The notes beneath the pieces were generated by a model, which saw only the letters and a program-made list of their open reading frames with translations, was not told the DNA's origin and made no database searches. Position numbers and translations under genes: made by a program. 64,000 nt of DNA from Nesterenkonia aurantiaca (GTDB lineage: Bacteria; Actinomycetota; Actinomycetes; Actinomycetales; Micrococcaceae), in NCBI RefSeq assembly GCF_004364585.1, contig NZ_SOAN01000011.1:1-64000 (forward strand), read 5' to 3'. Below, one piece after another: positions 40,977 to 52,060 of the stretch (position 1 is its first letter; every line of letters begins with the position of its first letter).

Positions 40977-43529
40977 ATGCGCATTCCGCTTTCTTGGATT
41001 CGTGAATACACCCAGTTCCCTGCTTCGGGCACCGCGGAGGACCTGATGGCCGAGCTGGTCCAGGTCGGGCTCGAAGAGGAGGACGTGCACCGTCCCACCG
41101 ATGAGCTCAGCGGCCCGATCGTCGTCGGCGAGGTGCTGGAGAAGATCCCCGAACCACAGTCCAACGGCAAGACCATCAACTGGTGCCAGGTCCGCGTGGT
41201 GCCCGAGGGTGCCGCCCAGACCCTGACCCACGAGGGCATCGACCCCTCGGGCATCCAGGGCGTGGTCTGCGGCGCGCACAACTTCGAGGTCGGCGACAAG
41301 GTCGTGGTCACCCTCCCCGGGGCCGTGCTCCCCGGCGACTTCCGGATCGCCGCGCGCAAGACCTACGGCCACGTCTCCGCCGGGATGATCGCCTCGGTGC
41401 GGGAACTCGGCATCGGCGAGGACCACGACGGGATCCTGGTGCTCTCGCGCCTGGGACTCGACCCGGAGCCGGGCACCGACGCCATGGAGCTGCTGGGCCT
41501 CTATGACTCCGCCGCGGAGATCAACGTGACCCCCGACCGGGGCTACGCCTTCTCGCTGCGCGGGATCGCCCGGGAGTATTCCCACGCCACCGGCACTCCC
41601 TTCATCGATCCCGCCGCCCAGATCAGCACCACTAAAGACGACGACGCCGCCCGGCCCGGTCACGAGGTCAGCCTCACCGATGACACCCCCATCTACGGGG
41701 TGCAGGGCTGCAGCCGGTTTGTCACGCACAAGGTCACCGGGATCGACCCGACGGCGCCCACCCCGCCGTGGATGGCGGCCCGACTGCGCCTGGCCGGGAT
41801 GCGCACGATCAGCATCGCCGTGGACGTCTCGAACTACGTGATGCTGGAACTGGGTCAGCCCAACCACTGCTATGACGCGGCCAAGCTCGACGGCGGCATC
41901 GAGGTCCGCCGCGCCGGGGTCGGCGAGCAGCTCACCACCCTGGACGAGAAGGTCCGCACGCTGGACGCCGAGGACCTGGTGATCGCGGATCAGTCCGGAC
42001 CCATCGGGATCGCCGGGGTGATGGGCGGGGCGCGCACCGAGGTGGACTCGACCACCTCGGCCGTCATCGTGGAGGCCGCGCACTTCGACCCGATCAGCGT
42101 CAGCCGCAGCAAGCGCCGGCACAAGCTGCCCTCCGAGGCGTCCAAGCGCTTCGAACGCGGCGTGGACCCGCTGCTGCCCCCGCTCGCCGCCCAGCGCGTG
42201 GTGGACCTGCTGGTCCAGCTCGCCGGCGGAACCGACTCGCGCGAGGTCACAGACGCCGGTGCCGCCGCGCTGCCGCAGCCGATCCGGCTGGACCCCGCGC
42301 TGCCGGAGAGGCTCACCGGGGTGGCTTACACGCAGGAGCAGATCAGCTCCACACTGGGCGCCATCGGTGCCGAGGTCGGCCAGGAGGGGGAACAGCTGCT
42401 GGTGACCCCGCCGAGCTGGCGCCCGGACCTGACCATCCCCGCCGCCCTGGTCGAAGAGATCGCCCGGCTCGTCGGCTACGACAAGATCCCCTCCCGGCTC
42501 CCGGTGCCACCGGCCGGCCGAGGGCTCACCACCGCCCAGCAGCGCCGACGCGGCGTCTATGCCGGCATGGCCGCCGCCGGCTTCACCGAGGTGCTCAGCT
42601 ACCCGTTCTACTCCGAGGCCGCCAACACCCGCTTCGGGCAGGCTGAGGACACCGGAAAGCCGATGCCGATGCTGCGCCTGGCCAACCCGATCGCCAGCCA
42701 GCACCCTGCGCTGCGCACCACGGTGCTGCCCGGGCTGCTCGAGGCGCTGCGCCGCAACGTCTCGCGCGGCTTCACCGACGTCGCGCTCTTCGAATCCGGC
42801 TCGGTCTTCCACCCGAAGGCCCAGCTCGGCTCGCCGAGCATCCCCGAGCTGGGGGCCTACCCCGGGGAAGAGGTTCTGGCCGGGCTCGACGCCGGCATCC
42901 CGGATCAGCCGCTGCACATCGCGGCCGCACTCAGCGGAGCCGAGACGGCCGAGCTGCCCGGTGTGCCCGGGCGCCGTCGGGACTGGGCCGACGCTGTAGA
43001 TGCGGCGCAGAAGGTCGCTGACCTGCTGCGTGTTCGCCTCGAGGTGGTCCAGGGCCAGCACCAGGCCTTCCACCCCGGACGCACGGCCGAGCTGCGGTTC
43101 AACGGAGCACGGATCGGTCATGCCGGTGAGCTGCACCCGAAGGTCATCGAAGAGCTGGACCTGCCCGCCCGGACCTCGGTGATGGAGCTGGACCTCTCCG
43201 TGCTCATCGAGGGGTCCCCGGAGCAGATCAGCGCCGAGCCGATCTCGACCTTCCCGCCGACCACCCAGGACGTCTCACTGATCGTGGCCCAGGAGCTGCC
43301 GGCAGCCGAGCTCGAGGCCACCCTGGTCGAAGGAGCGGGGGAGCTGCTGGAGAGCATCGAGCTCTTCGACGTGTACGCCGGTGAGCACATCGAGGCTGGT
43401 CACAAGTCGCTGGCCTTCGGGCTGCGCTTCCGCGCCGAGGACCGCACGCTCACCGCCGAGGAGGCCTCCGCGGCCCGCGCCGGGTCCGTGGCTCTGGCAC
43501 AGCAGCGCCACGGGGCCGTGCAGCGGTGA
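40977..43529 (+). CDS. pheT: Phenylalanine--tRNA ligase beta subunit
   Basis: An 850-residue beta subunit of full length. Domains in order: the OB-fold tRNA-binding region (about residues 40-150, with VCGAHNFEVGDKVVV), the B3/B4 editing domain, the B5 DNA-binding-fold domain, the inactive synthetase core, and the C-terminal anticodon-binding FDX-ACB domain starting near PPTTQDVSLIV. GGAGG lies eight bases upstream of the ATG. It works with PheS and hydrolyses mischarged Tyr-tRNA. Confidence 0.97.
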   Translation: MRIPLSWIREYTQFPASGTAEDLMAELVQVGLEEEDVHRPTDELSGPIVVGEVLEKIPEPQSNGKTINWCQVRVVPEGAAQTLTHEGIDPSGIQGVVCGAHNFEVGDKVVVTLPGAVLPGDFRIAARKTYGHVSAGMIASVRELGIGEDHDGILVLSRLGLDPEPGTDAMELLGLYDSAAEINVTPDRGYAFSLRGIAREYSHATGTPFIDPAAQISTTKDDDAARPGHEVSLTDDTPIYGVQGCSRFVTHKVTGIDPTAPTPPWMAARLRLAGMRTISIAVDVSNYVMLELGQPNHCYDAAKLDGGIEVRRAGVGEQLTTLDEKVRTLDAEDLVIADQSGPIGIAGVMGGARTEVDSTTSAVIVEAAHFDPISVSRSKRRHKLPSEASKRFERGVDPLLPPLAAQRVVDLLVQLAGGTDSREVTDAGAAALPQPIRLDPALPERLTGVAYTQEQISSTLGAIGAEVGQEGEQLLVTPPSWRPDLTIPAALVEEIARLVGYDKIPSRLPVPPAGRGLTTAQQRRRGVYAGMAAAGFTEVLSYPFYSEAANTRFGQAEDTGKPMPMLRLANPIASQHPALRTTVLPGLLEALRRNVSRGFTDVALFESGSVFHPKAQLGSPSIPELGAYPGEEVLAGLDAGIPDQPLHIAAALSGAETAELPGVPGRRRDWADAVDAAQKVADLLRVRLEVVQGQHQAFHPGRTAELRFNGARIGHAGELHPKVIEELDLPARTSVMELDLSVLIEGSPEQISAEPISTFPPTTQDVSLIVAQELPAAELEATLVEGAGELLESIELFDVYAGEHIEAGHKSLAFGLRFRAEDRTLTAEEASAARAGSVALAQQRHGAVQR

Positions 43530-43582
43530 CAGTCCAGAGGTGACGACTCAGCTCGGCGCCAGCCGCTGAGCGGCGTCACCAA

Positions 43583-43617
43583 GATGCTCCGGCGGGCGTT
43601 CAGCCCGCCGGGGCATC
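43583..43617. terminator. Bidirectional terminator between pheT and nagA
   Basis: A 15-base stem (43583-43597 with 43603-43617, one G-T wobble) has a 5-base loop. It lies between convergent genes and overlaps the last codons and stop of nagA (stop at 43600-43602). Short loop, GC-rich stem and position support a terminator for both transcripts. Confidence 0.65.
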
Positions 43618-44796
43618 GGTCTGTGGACCAGGTCCAGGAGCTTCTCCCAACCATCGACCGCGGCGCATGACGCTGTTGACCTGCCATGCCGGATCCAACA
43701 GCACCAGATCCGCGCGCCCGCCGGGGAGCAGCCTGCCGACGTCGGCGAGCCCGATCATCTCTGCAGGATTGGCGGTGGCCGCCATCAGCGCCTCGCCCGG
43801 GGCGATGCCGGCGTCGAGGATGCTCCGGCGCACCGCCTCGGCAAGGGTCACCGCCGAGCCCGCGATCGCGCCTTGCGCGCCGTCGGGCGCCTGAAGACGG
43901 GCGACGCCGTCGGCGACGTCCACGTTCAGCGTCCCCAAGGCATAGCGGCCCTCCGGGGCGGCGGCGCCGGCCATCGCGTCGGAGACCAGTACCAGCCGGC
44001 GCGGCCCGCCGTTGCGGGCCGCCGAGTGCCAGACGTAGCGGACCATCTCCGGGTCCAGATGCACTCCATCGCTGATCAGCTCCAGGAAGGCGGTGCTGTC
44101 TTCCAACAGTGCCAGAGGTGGGCCCGGTTCCCGGTGATGCAGGCCCAACATTGCGTTGAACAGATGCGTGGCGGCGCTGGCCCCGGCGCTCAGAGCGGCC
44201 CGGGTCTGGGCGACATCGGCGCCGGTGTGCCCGACTCCCACGACCAGTCCCGCGGCTTGCAGCCGAGCAACGGCCTCGAGAGCGCCGGGCAGCTCCGGGG
44301 CGAGGGTGACATAGCGCAGCAGCTCGGCCGCCTGGTGCTCCAGCACGGCAGAGACGGCCTCCGGAGTGGGGTCGCTGAGCAGAGACGCCTCATGGGCGCC
44401 GCGATGGGCGCAGCTCAGCCAGGGCCCCTCAAGGTGGATCCCGGCGAGCTCGCCGGTCTCTACCAGAGGCCGGAGTCGCTCTGCCTGGTCCAGCAGCGCC
44501 GGGATCGGCGCGCTGACCAGGGAGGCGAGCATGGTCGTCGTGCCGCGGTGACGGTGGGCCGTCAAGACGGTCCCGGCAGCATCCGCACCCTCCGTGAAGG
44601 CCGCGCCGCCGCCGCCATGGGCGTGGACATCGACGAACCCGGGTGCCAGCACGCCCTCGGTGAGGTGCAGATCCGGGGTCTCCGGCGGGTGACCGTGCCC
44701 GGCGTCGAGGATGCGTCCCTGTGCCAGGCGCAGCCAATACCGCCCGAGGTCCCCCTCCGGGGTCAGCGCCGCCTCGGCGAGGATCAGCTGGGTCAT
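43600..44796 (-). CDS. nagA: N-acetylglucosamine-6-phosphate deacetylase
   Basis: A 398-residue amidohydrolase-fold enzyme that removes acetate from GlcNAc-6-phosphate in amino-sugar use and cell-wall recycling. Visible motifs are VDVHAHGGGG (H-x-H metal site), HLEGPWLS (metal Glu), VGVGHTGA and SAATHLFNAM (His ligands), and VSDAMAG (catalytic Asp). Length is typical. No nagB or transporter is adjacent, so it appears monocistronic; the quinone oxidoreductase gene lies 35 bases upstream on the same strand. Confidence 0.9.
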   Translation of the reverse strand: MTQLILAEAALTPEGDLGRYWLRLAQGRILDAGHGHPPETPDLHLTEGVLAPGFVDVHAHGGGGAAFTEGADAAGTVLTAHRHRGTTTMLASLVSAPIPALLDQAERLRPLVETGELAGIHLEGPWLSCAHRGAHEASLLSDPTPEAVSAVLEHQAAELLRYVTLAPELPGALEAVARLQAAGLVVGVGHTGADVAQTRAALSAGASAATHLFNAMLGLHHREPGPPLALLEDSTAFLELISDGVHLDPEMVRYVWHSAARNGGPRRLVLVSDAMAGAAAPEGRYALGTLNVDVADGVARLQAPDGAQGAIAGSAVTLAEAVRRSILDAGIAPGEALMAATANPAEMIGLADVGRLLPGGRADLVLLDPAWQVNSVMRRGRWLGEAPGPGPQTDAPAG

Positions 44797-44831
44797 AGGA
44801 GACGGACCCGACTCGGCATGGTGTGTGCTTC

Positions 44832-45839
44832 TCAGGGCTGCAACAGCAGCTTGCCCGTGGTCCGGCGGTTCTCCAGATCCTCGTGGGCCCGGCCCGCTTC
44901 GGCCAGCGGGTAGCTGGCGCCGATGCTGAGCTTCAGATCTCCGGTGGTCAGCGCGCGGAAGAGCTCGGCGTAGCGCCAGGAGCGCTCCTCGGCATTGCGC
45001 AGATACCAGTGCGTGGCCGGGCGGGTCACGTAGAGCCCGCCGCGGCGGTTGAGCTCCTGCGGATCCAGCGGGGGCACCTGGCCCGAGGCCCCGCCGTAGA
45101 GCACGAACATTCCCCGGATCGCCAGAGACTCCAGGGACCCCGCATAGGTGTCTTTCCCGACGCCGTCGAAGACCGCGGCGACACCCTCGCCCTTGGTGAT
45201 CTCCAGGACCCGCTCGGCGAAGTTCTCATAGCCCAGCACATAGTCGGCACCGGCGGCCTGCGCGATCTGGGCCTTCTCCTCGGTGGAGCAGGTGGTGATC
45301 ACGCGCGCCCCCTTGGCCTTGAGCAGCTGGGTCAGGATCTGGCCCACCCCTCCTGCTCCGGCATGGGTCAGCACGGTCTCACCCGGGGAGACCCGGTAGG
45401 TGGAGTTGACCAGGTAGTGCGCGGTGATGCCCTGCAGCGGAAGCGCCGCGGCCTGCTCATCGGTGACCTCATCCGGCACGCGCACGGCCTTGCCGGCGTC
45501 GACCAGGAAGTGGGAGGCGTAGGTGCCGGTGGAGGCCTCCAGGGTGGTGACCCGCTGGCCGACGGAGAGCGACTCCACGCCTTCGCCGGCGGCAAGGACA
45601 CGCCCGGTGCCCTCGGTGCCCGGGGTGAAGGGATACTGCACCGGGTAAACGCCGCTGCGCTGGTAGGTCTCGATGAAGTTGACCCCGGTAGCGGCAGTCT
45701 CCACCAGCACCTGGTTCGGTCCAGGCTCGGGCAGCGACACCTGAGCCTCGACGAGCACCTCGGCGCCCCCTGCCTGCTCGGCATGCACCACTCGTGCTCT
45801 GTCGGGCAGATCCTCTGGGAAAACTGTCTGTTCATTCAT
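44832..45839 (-). CDS. Quinone oxidoreductase (zinc-free MDR, QOR type)
   Basis: A 335-residue medium-chain dehydrogenase/reductase. It has the QOR N-terminal signature (VNFIETYQRSGVYPV), and the NADPH fold is LTHAGAGGVGQILTQLL; zinc ligands are absent. It reduces quinones or enones with NADPH. The frame extends to 45920 but the ATG at 45839 begins the family sequence. The region 45840-45941 is shared with divergent argC. Confidence 0.87.
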   Translation of the reverse strand: MNEQTVFPEDLPDRARVVHAEQAGGAEVLVEAQVSLPEPGPNQVLVETAATGVNFIETYQRSGVYPVQYPFTPGTEGTGRVLAAGEGVESLSVGQRVTTLEASTGTYASHFLVDAGKAVRVPDEVTDEQAAALPLQGITAHYLVNSTYRVSPGETVLTHAGAGGVGQILTQLLKAKGARVITTCSTEEKAQIAQAAGADYVLGYENFAERVLEITKGEGVAAVFDGVGKDTYAGSLESLAIRGMFVLYGGASGQVPPLDPQELNRRGGLYVTRPATHWYLRNAEERSWRYAELFRALTTGDLKLSIGASYPLAEAGRAHEDLENRRTTGKLLLQP

Positions 45840-45895
45840 GGCGGCAAGCGTACCCAACACAGGCCCGGAGCGGCGAAGTCTGCGGCCCCAGAGCA

Positions 45896-45926
45896 TGCAT
45901 AAATATTGGATATAGCGCATATATCC
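45896..45926. promoter_or_regulatory. Probable ARG box (ArgR operator) upstream of argC
   Basis: An AT-rich island with TGCATAAATATT (45896-45907) followed by GGATAT (45908-45913) and its mirror ATATCC (45921-45926). TGCAT/AATATT-type half-sites are the usual ArgR targets, and argR ends this operon. It lies 16-46 bases before the argC ATG, so bound ArgR would block initiation. Arginine would be the co-repressor, by family knowledge. Confidence 0.6.
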
Positions 45927-45932
45927 GCCTAG

Positions 45933-48169
<2,237 letters not shown>

Positions 48170-48180
48170 AGAAGGACCCG

Positions 48181-49125
48181 ATGACCTCCAGCATGAAACC
48201 CCGCGACGCCGGGAGCCTGAGCTCCGCCGGTGAGAAGGCCTCCGTCCTGGTCGAGGCGCTGCCCTGGATCCAGAAGTTCGCCGGAGAGACCATCGTGATC
48301 AAATACGGCGGCAACGCCATGATCAACGACGAGCTGCGCCGCGCCTTCGCCGAGGACGTGGTCTTCTTGCGCCACGTCGGGGTCAACCCGGTGGTGGTGC
48401 ACGGGGGAGGGCCTCAGATCAACGCGATGCTCCAGACCCTGGGCATCGAATCCGAGTTTCGCGCCGGACAGCGGGTGACCACCCCCGAGGCCATGGATGT
48501 GGTCCGGATGGTGCTCACCGGGCAGGTCGGCCGCGAGCTGATCGGCCTGATCAACAGCCACGGCCCCTACGCGGTGGGCCTTTCCGGGGAGGACGCCGCG
48601 CTGCTGCGTGCCACCCGCACCACCGTGGAGATCGACGGCGAGACCGTGGACCTCGGACTGGTCGGGGAGGTCAGCGGGGTCAACCCCGACGCGATCACCG
48701 ACCTGCTCGACGCCGGGCGGATCCCGGTGATCTCCACCATCGCCCCGGAGTTCGACTCCACCGCCGCCGACGCCACCCCCACCGGCGAGGTGCTCAACGT
48801 CAACGCCGATCTCGCCGCCGCCGCCGTCGCCTCGGCTCTGGGCGCGGCCAAACTGGTGATGCTCACCGATGTGGAGGGCCTCTACGCCAACTGGCCGGAC
48901 AAGTCCTCGCTGATCTCCTCGCTGAGCGCCAGCGACCTGCGCGCGATGCTGCCCAGCCTGGAATCCGGCATGATCCCGAAGATGACCGCGGCGCTGAAGG
49001 CCGTGGAGGCCGGGGTCCCACGCGCCCATGTGGTCGACGGCCGGGCACCGCACTCGATGCTGTTGGAGATCGTCACCACCGAGGGCGTCGGCACCCAGAT
49101 CGTTCCCGATGGGGAGGCCGCATGA
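48181..49125 (+). CDS. argB: Acetylglutamate kinase
   Basis: A 314-residue amino acid kinase. [11 protein letters not shown] is the phosphate-binding start, [14 protein letters not shown] the substrate loop, and [12 protein letters not shown] the nucleotide region. It phosphorylates N-acetylglutamate and is the usual arginine feedback point. AAGGA lies upstream of the ATG. It overlaps argD by ATGA. Confidence 0.96.
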   Translation: MTSSMKPRDAGSLSSAGEKASVLVEALPWIQKFAGETIVIKYGGNAMINDELRRAFAEDVVFLRHVGVNPVVVHGGGPQINAMLQTLGIESEFRAGQRVTTPEAMDVVRMVLTGQVGRELIGLINSHGPYAVGLSGEDAALLRATRTTVEIDGETVDLGLVGEVSGVNPDAITDLLDAGRIPVISTIAPEFDSTAADATPTGEVLNVNADLAAAAVASALGAAKLVMLTDVEGLYANWPDKSSLISSLSASDLRAMLPSLESGMIPKMTAALKAVEAGVPRAHVVDGRAPHSMLLEIVTTEGVGTQIVPDGEAA

Positions 49126-50483
49126 ATGCCCAGAACACCCCCGAGGCTCAGGCCGCTGACCTGAAGAGCGCGGATCTCAACAGCGCCGATCTCACCAGCG
49201 CTGACCTGAACAGCGCGGATCTCACCAGCGCCGATCTCAACAGTGCGGCGCTCGCGGCGGAACCCGGTGAGGCGCTGCTGGCGCGCTACACCGCGTCCCT
49301 GCTCGGGGTCTTCGGCACTCCGCAGCGCGTCCTGGTCCGCGGCTCCGGCGCCAAGGTATGGGACGCCGACGGCCGGGAGTACCTGGACCTGCTCGGCGGG
49401 ATCGCGGTCAACGCGCTGGGCCACGCCCACCCGCTGATCACCAGCGTGGTCTCCTCCCAGCTGAGCACCCTGGGACACATCTCGAACTTCTTCACCAGCC
49501 CGACCCAGATCGCGCTGGCCGAGAAGCTGCTGCACCTGGCCCAGGCCCCCACCGGCTCCAAGGCGTTCTTCACCAACTCCGGCACCGAGGCCAATGAGGC
49601 CGCGTTCAAGCTGGCACGCCGCCACGGCGGCCAGGACCGGCCGCGGATCATCGCCCTGGAGCACGGCTTCCACGGACGCACCATGGGCGCACTGGCGATG
49701 ACGCACAAGCCCAGCTACCGGGAACCCTTCGAACCGCTGCCCGGCGGCGTGGAATGGGTGCCCGCCGGGGATGCCGAGGCGCTGCGCGCTGCGGTGGATG
49801 AGACCGTGGCTGCGGTGATCATCGAACCCGTCCAGGGTGAAGCCGGTGTCCACGGCCACCCGGCCGGGTACCTCCAGGCCGCCCGGGAGATCACCCGTGC
49901 CGCCGGGGCGCTGTTGATCTTCGATGAGGTGCAGACCGGCATCGGCCGCACCGGATCCTGGTTCGCCTCCTCCCCGTCAGACTCCGCCCCGCCAGACTCT
50001 TCCCCGGTGATCCCGGATGCGATGACCCTGGCCAAAGGCCTCGGCGGTGGGTTCCCGATCGGGGCGATGCTCACCTTCGGGGAACACGCCAGCACGCTGC
50101 TGAACCCCGGCCAGCACGGGACCACCTTCGGCGGCAACCCTGCGGCCACCGCCGCCGCACTGGCCACGCTGCACGTGATCGAATCCACCGACCTGCTGGA
50201 TCAGGTCCGGGAGGTCAGCGCCTACGCGGCCGCCCGGCTCGCCGAACTCGACTTCGTCACCGAGGTCCGAGCCCACGGGCTGCTGATCGGCTTCGATCTG
50301 GAGGCCGCCGCCGGTCAGGCGCTGGCGCCTGCCATGGTCGCCGCGGCCCTGGAGGCGGGTTTCATCATCAACGCCACCGGCCCGTCCACGCTGCGCCTGG
50401 CCCCGCCGCTGATCATCACCACGGAGCAGATCCAGCAGTTCATCGATGCCCTTCCCGAGATCCACCGCAGGAGCACCTCATGA
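49122..50483 (+). CDS. argD: Acetylornithine aminotransferase with pentapeptide-repeat leader
   Basis: A 453-residue class III PLP aminotransferase, about 50 residues longer than usual. Residues 47 onward are a normal Arg[40 protein letters not shown] and the PLP Lys in [10 protein letters not shown]. Residues 12-46 are seven pentapeptide units ([35 protein letters not shown]), the A-D-L-x-x pattern of pentapeptide-repeat proteins. There is no internal start with a clear ribosome site just after the repeats, so the leader is probably translated. It may form a short beta-helical turn or be disordered. Confidence 0.93.
   Translation: MNAQNTPEAQAADLKSADLNSADLTSADLNSADLTSADLNSAALAAEPGEALLARYTASLLGVFGTPQRVLVRGSGAKVWDADGREYLDLLGGIAVNALGHAHPLITSVVSSQLSTLGHISNFFTSPTQIALAEKLLHLAQAPTGSKAFFTNSGTEANEAAFKLARRHGGQDRPRIIALEHGFHGRTMGALAMTHKPSYREPFEPLPGGVEWVPAGDAEALRAAVDETVAAVIIEPVQGEAGVHGHPAGYLQAAREITRAAGALLIFDEVQTGIGRTGSWFASSPSDSAPPDSSPVIPDAMTLAKGLGGGFPIGAMLTFGEHASTLLNPGQHGTTFGGNPAATAAALATLHVIESTDLLDQVREVSAYAAARLAELDFVTEVRAHGLLIGFDLEAAAGQALAPAMVAAALEAGFIINATGPSTLRLAPPLIITTEQIQQFIDALPEIHRRSTS
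49155..49259 (+). repeat. 15-bp tandem repeat encoding pentapeptides in argD
   Basis: Seven 15-base units, one per pentapeptide, with alternate units nearly identical, pointing to duplication of a 30-base unit. The array stays in frame and lies entirely within the N-terminal leader of ArgD. Confidence 0.85.
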
Positions 50484-51454
50484 CCGTTCGCCACTTCCTC
50501 ACCGACCTGGACCTCAGCCCCGCCGAACTGGACCAGGTGCTGACCCTGGCGGCGCATATGAAGGCCCACCCCTACGCGATCAAGGCCCTGGCCGGGCCCC
50601 AGACCGCCGCGGTGTTCTTCGACAAGACCTCCACCCGGACCCGGTTCTCCTTCGTGGCCGGGATCTCCGCGCTCGGCGGCGCCCCGCTGGTGGTGAACCC
50701 CGGGGAGTCCCAGCTCGGCCACAAGGAGACCATCGCCGACACCGCCCGAGTGCTGGACCGGATGGTCAGCCTGATCATCTGGCGCACCTATGCCCAGTCC
50801 GGGCTTCAGGAGATGGCGGCGCACAGCGCGGTCCCGGTGATCAACGCACTCTCCGACGACTACCACCCCTGCCAGCTGCTCGCGGATCTGCTGACCCTGC
50901 GCGAACATCTCGGCGGCACACAGGGTCGCTCCCTGGCCTACCTGGGCGACGCGGCGAACAACATGGCCAACTCCTATCTGCTCGCCGGGGTCAACGCCGG
51001 CATGGATGTCCGCATCGCCGGCCCCGCCGGCTACCTGCCGGAGCAGCGCATCATCGACGCCGCCCAGGCCCGCGCCGAGCAGACCGGGGCCAAGGTGCTG
51101 GTCACCACCGATCCGGTCCAGGCGCTGGCCGGCGCCGAGGCGGTGGCCACCGATACCTGGGTCTCGATGGGACAGGAGGAGGAGAAGCAGCAGCGACTCG
51201 AGCTCTTCGGGGACTACCGGGTCGACGCGGCGGCCATGGCGCATGCCGACCCGGGCGCCGTCGTCCTGCACTGCCTTCCGGCCTACCGCGGGGTCGAGAT
51301 CAGCGCCGAGGTCCTCGACGGGGCGCAGTCGGTGGTCTGGGATGAGGCGGAGAACCGGCTGCACGCGCAGAAGGCGCTGATGGCCTGGCTGTTGGTGCGC
51401 TCCGGGCTCGCCGACGCGCAGACTGCGGAACTGGTCCGGGCAGGGGAACGCTGA
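50480..51454 (+). CDS. argF: Ornithine carbamoyltransferase
   Basis: A 324-residue transcarbamylase. Carbamoyl-phosphate motifs are FFDKTSTRTRFSF and HPCQLLADLLTL, and the ornithine-side loop with the catalytic Cys is VLHCLPAYRGVEI. It makes citrulline from ornithine and carbamoyl phosphate. It overlaps argD (ATGA) and is followed by argR after one base. Confidence 0.96.
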   Translation: MTVRHFLTDLDLSPAELDQVLTLAAHMKAHPYAIKALAGPQTAAVFFDKTSTRTRFSFVAGISALGGAPLVVNPGESQLGHKETIADTARVLDRMVSLIIWRTYAQSGLQEMAAHSAVPVINALSDDYHPCQLLADLLTLREHLGGTQGRSLAYLGDAANNMANSYLLAGVNAGMDVRIAGPAGYLPEQRIIDAAQARAEQTGAKVLVTTDPVQALAGAEAVATDTWVSMGQEEEKQQRLELFGDYRVDAAAMAHADPGAVVLHCLPAYRGVEISAEVLDGAQSVVWDEAENRLHAQKALMAWLLVRSGLADAQTAELVRAGER

Positions 51455-51455
51455 G

Positions 51456-51956
51456 ATGGCACCGACCACCAAGACCGCGCGGCACGCGAAGATCCGTGAG
51501 CTGATCTCCCGCTCCCAGGTCCGGTCCCAGGCTGAGCTGGCCGAACGCCTCGCCGACGCCGGGGTCACGGTGACCCAGGGGACGCTCTCGCGGGACCTGG
51601 TGGAGATCGGTGCCGCCCGGGTGCGCGGCGCCCAGGGTGCGCTGATCTATGCGGTGCCCTCCGACGGACATGACCGTGAGCTGCAGGCCGACCAGACCGA
51701 CGCGACGACGACGGCGCGGCTGATCGCGCTGTGCAAGGACCTGCTGGTCTCTGCCGAGCCCAGCGCGAACCTGGTCATCCTGCGCACTCCGCCCGGAGCC
51801 GCCCAGTTCCTGGCCAGCGCGGTGGACCACGCCGGGATCCCAGAGATCCTGGGCTGCATCGCCGGAGACGACACGATCATGGTGGTCACCACCGAGCCCG
51901 ACGGGGGAGCCGCGGTGGCGCACCGCTTCACCGGATTCGCCGAGGGCCGGGGCTAG
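51456..51956 (+). CDS. argR: Arginine repressor
   Basis: A 166-residue ArgR. The winged helix is AKIRELISRSQVRSQAELAE with TVTQGTLSRDLVEIGA, and the C-terminal hexamerisation and arginine-binding domain has GCIAGDDTIMVV. It senses arginine and represses the operon, probably through the AT-rich site before argC. It is the last gene of the operon here; argG and argH do not follow. Confidence 0.95.
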   Translation: MAPTTKTARHAKIRELISRSQVRSQAELAERLADAGVTVTQGTLSRDLVEIGAARVRGAQGALIYAVPSDGHDRELQADQTDATTTARLIALCKDLLVSAEPSANLVILRTPPGAAQFLASAVDHAGIPEILGCIAGDDTIMVVTTEPDGGAAVAHRFTGFAEGRG

Positions 51957-52003
51957 CCGCGGCGCTGCTCACACCGCGCTGACCGGCGCACCAGGAAATA
52001 AAA

Positions 52004-52054
52004 GTTCATATCAATGTTCATAATGGTGCACCCTCTGGTGTCGGCCACTACTGT
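52004..52054 (+). promoter_or_regulatory. Promoter region of the sulfur locus with direct repeats
   Basis: Two direct GTTCATA copies lie at 52004-52010 and 52016-52022, 12 bases apart, suiting a regulator binding two adjacent faces. A -10-like TACTGT at 52049-52054 ends six bases before the chelatase ATG at 52061, so the transcript may be leaderless. No good -35 is seen, which fits activator control. The core AAGTTCA recurs before cysI. Confidence 0.45.
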
Positions 52055-52060
52055 GCACCT

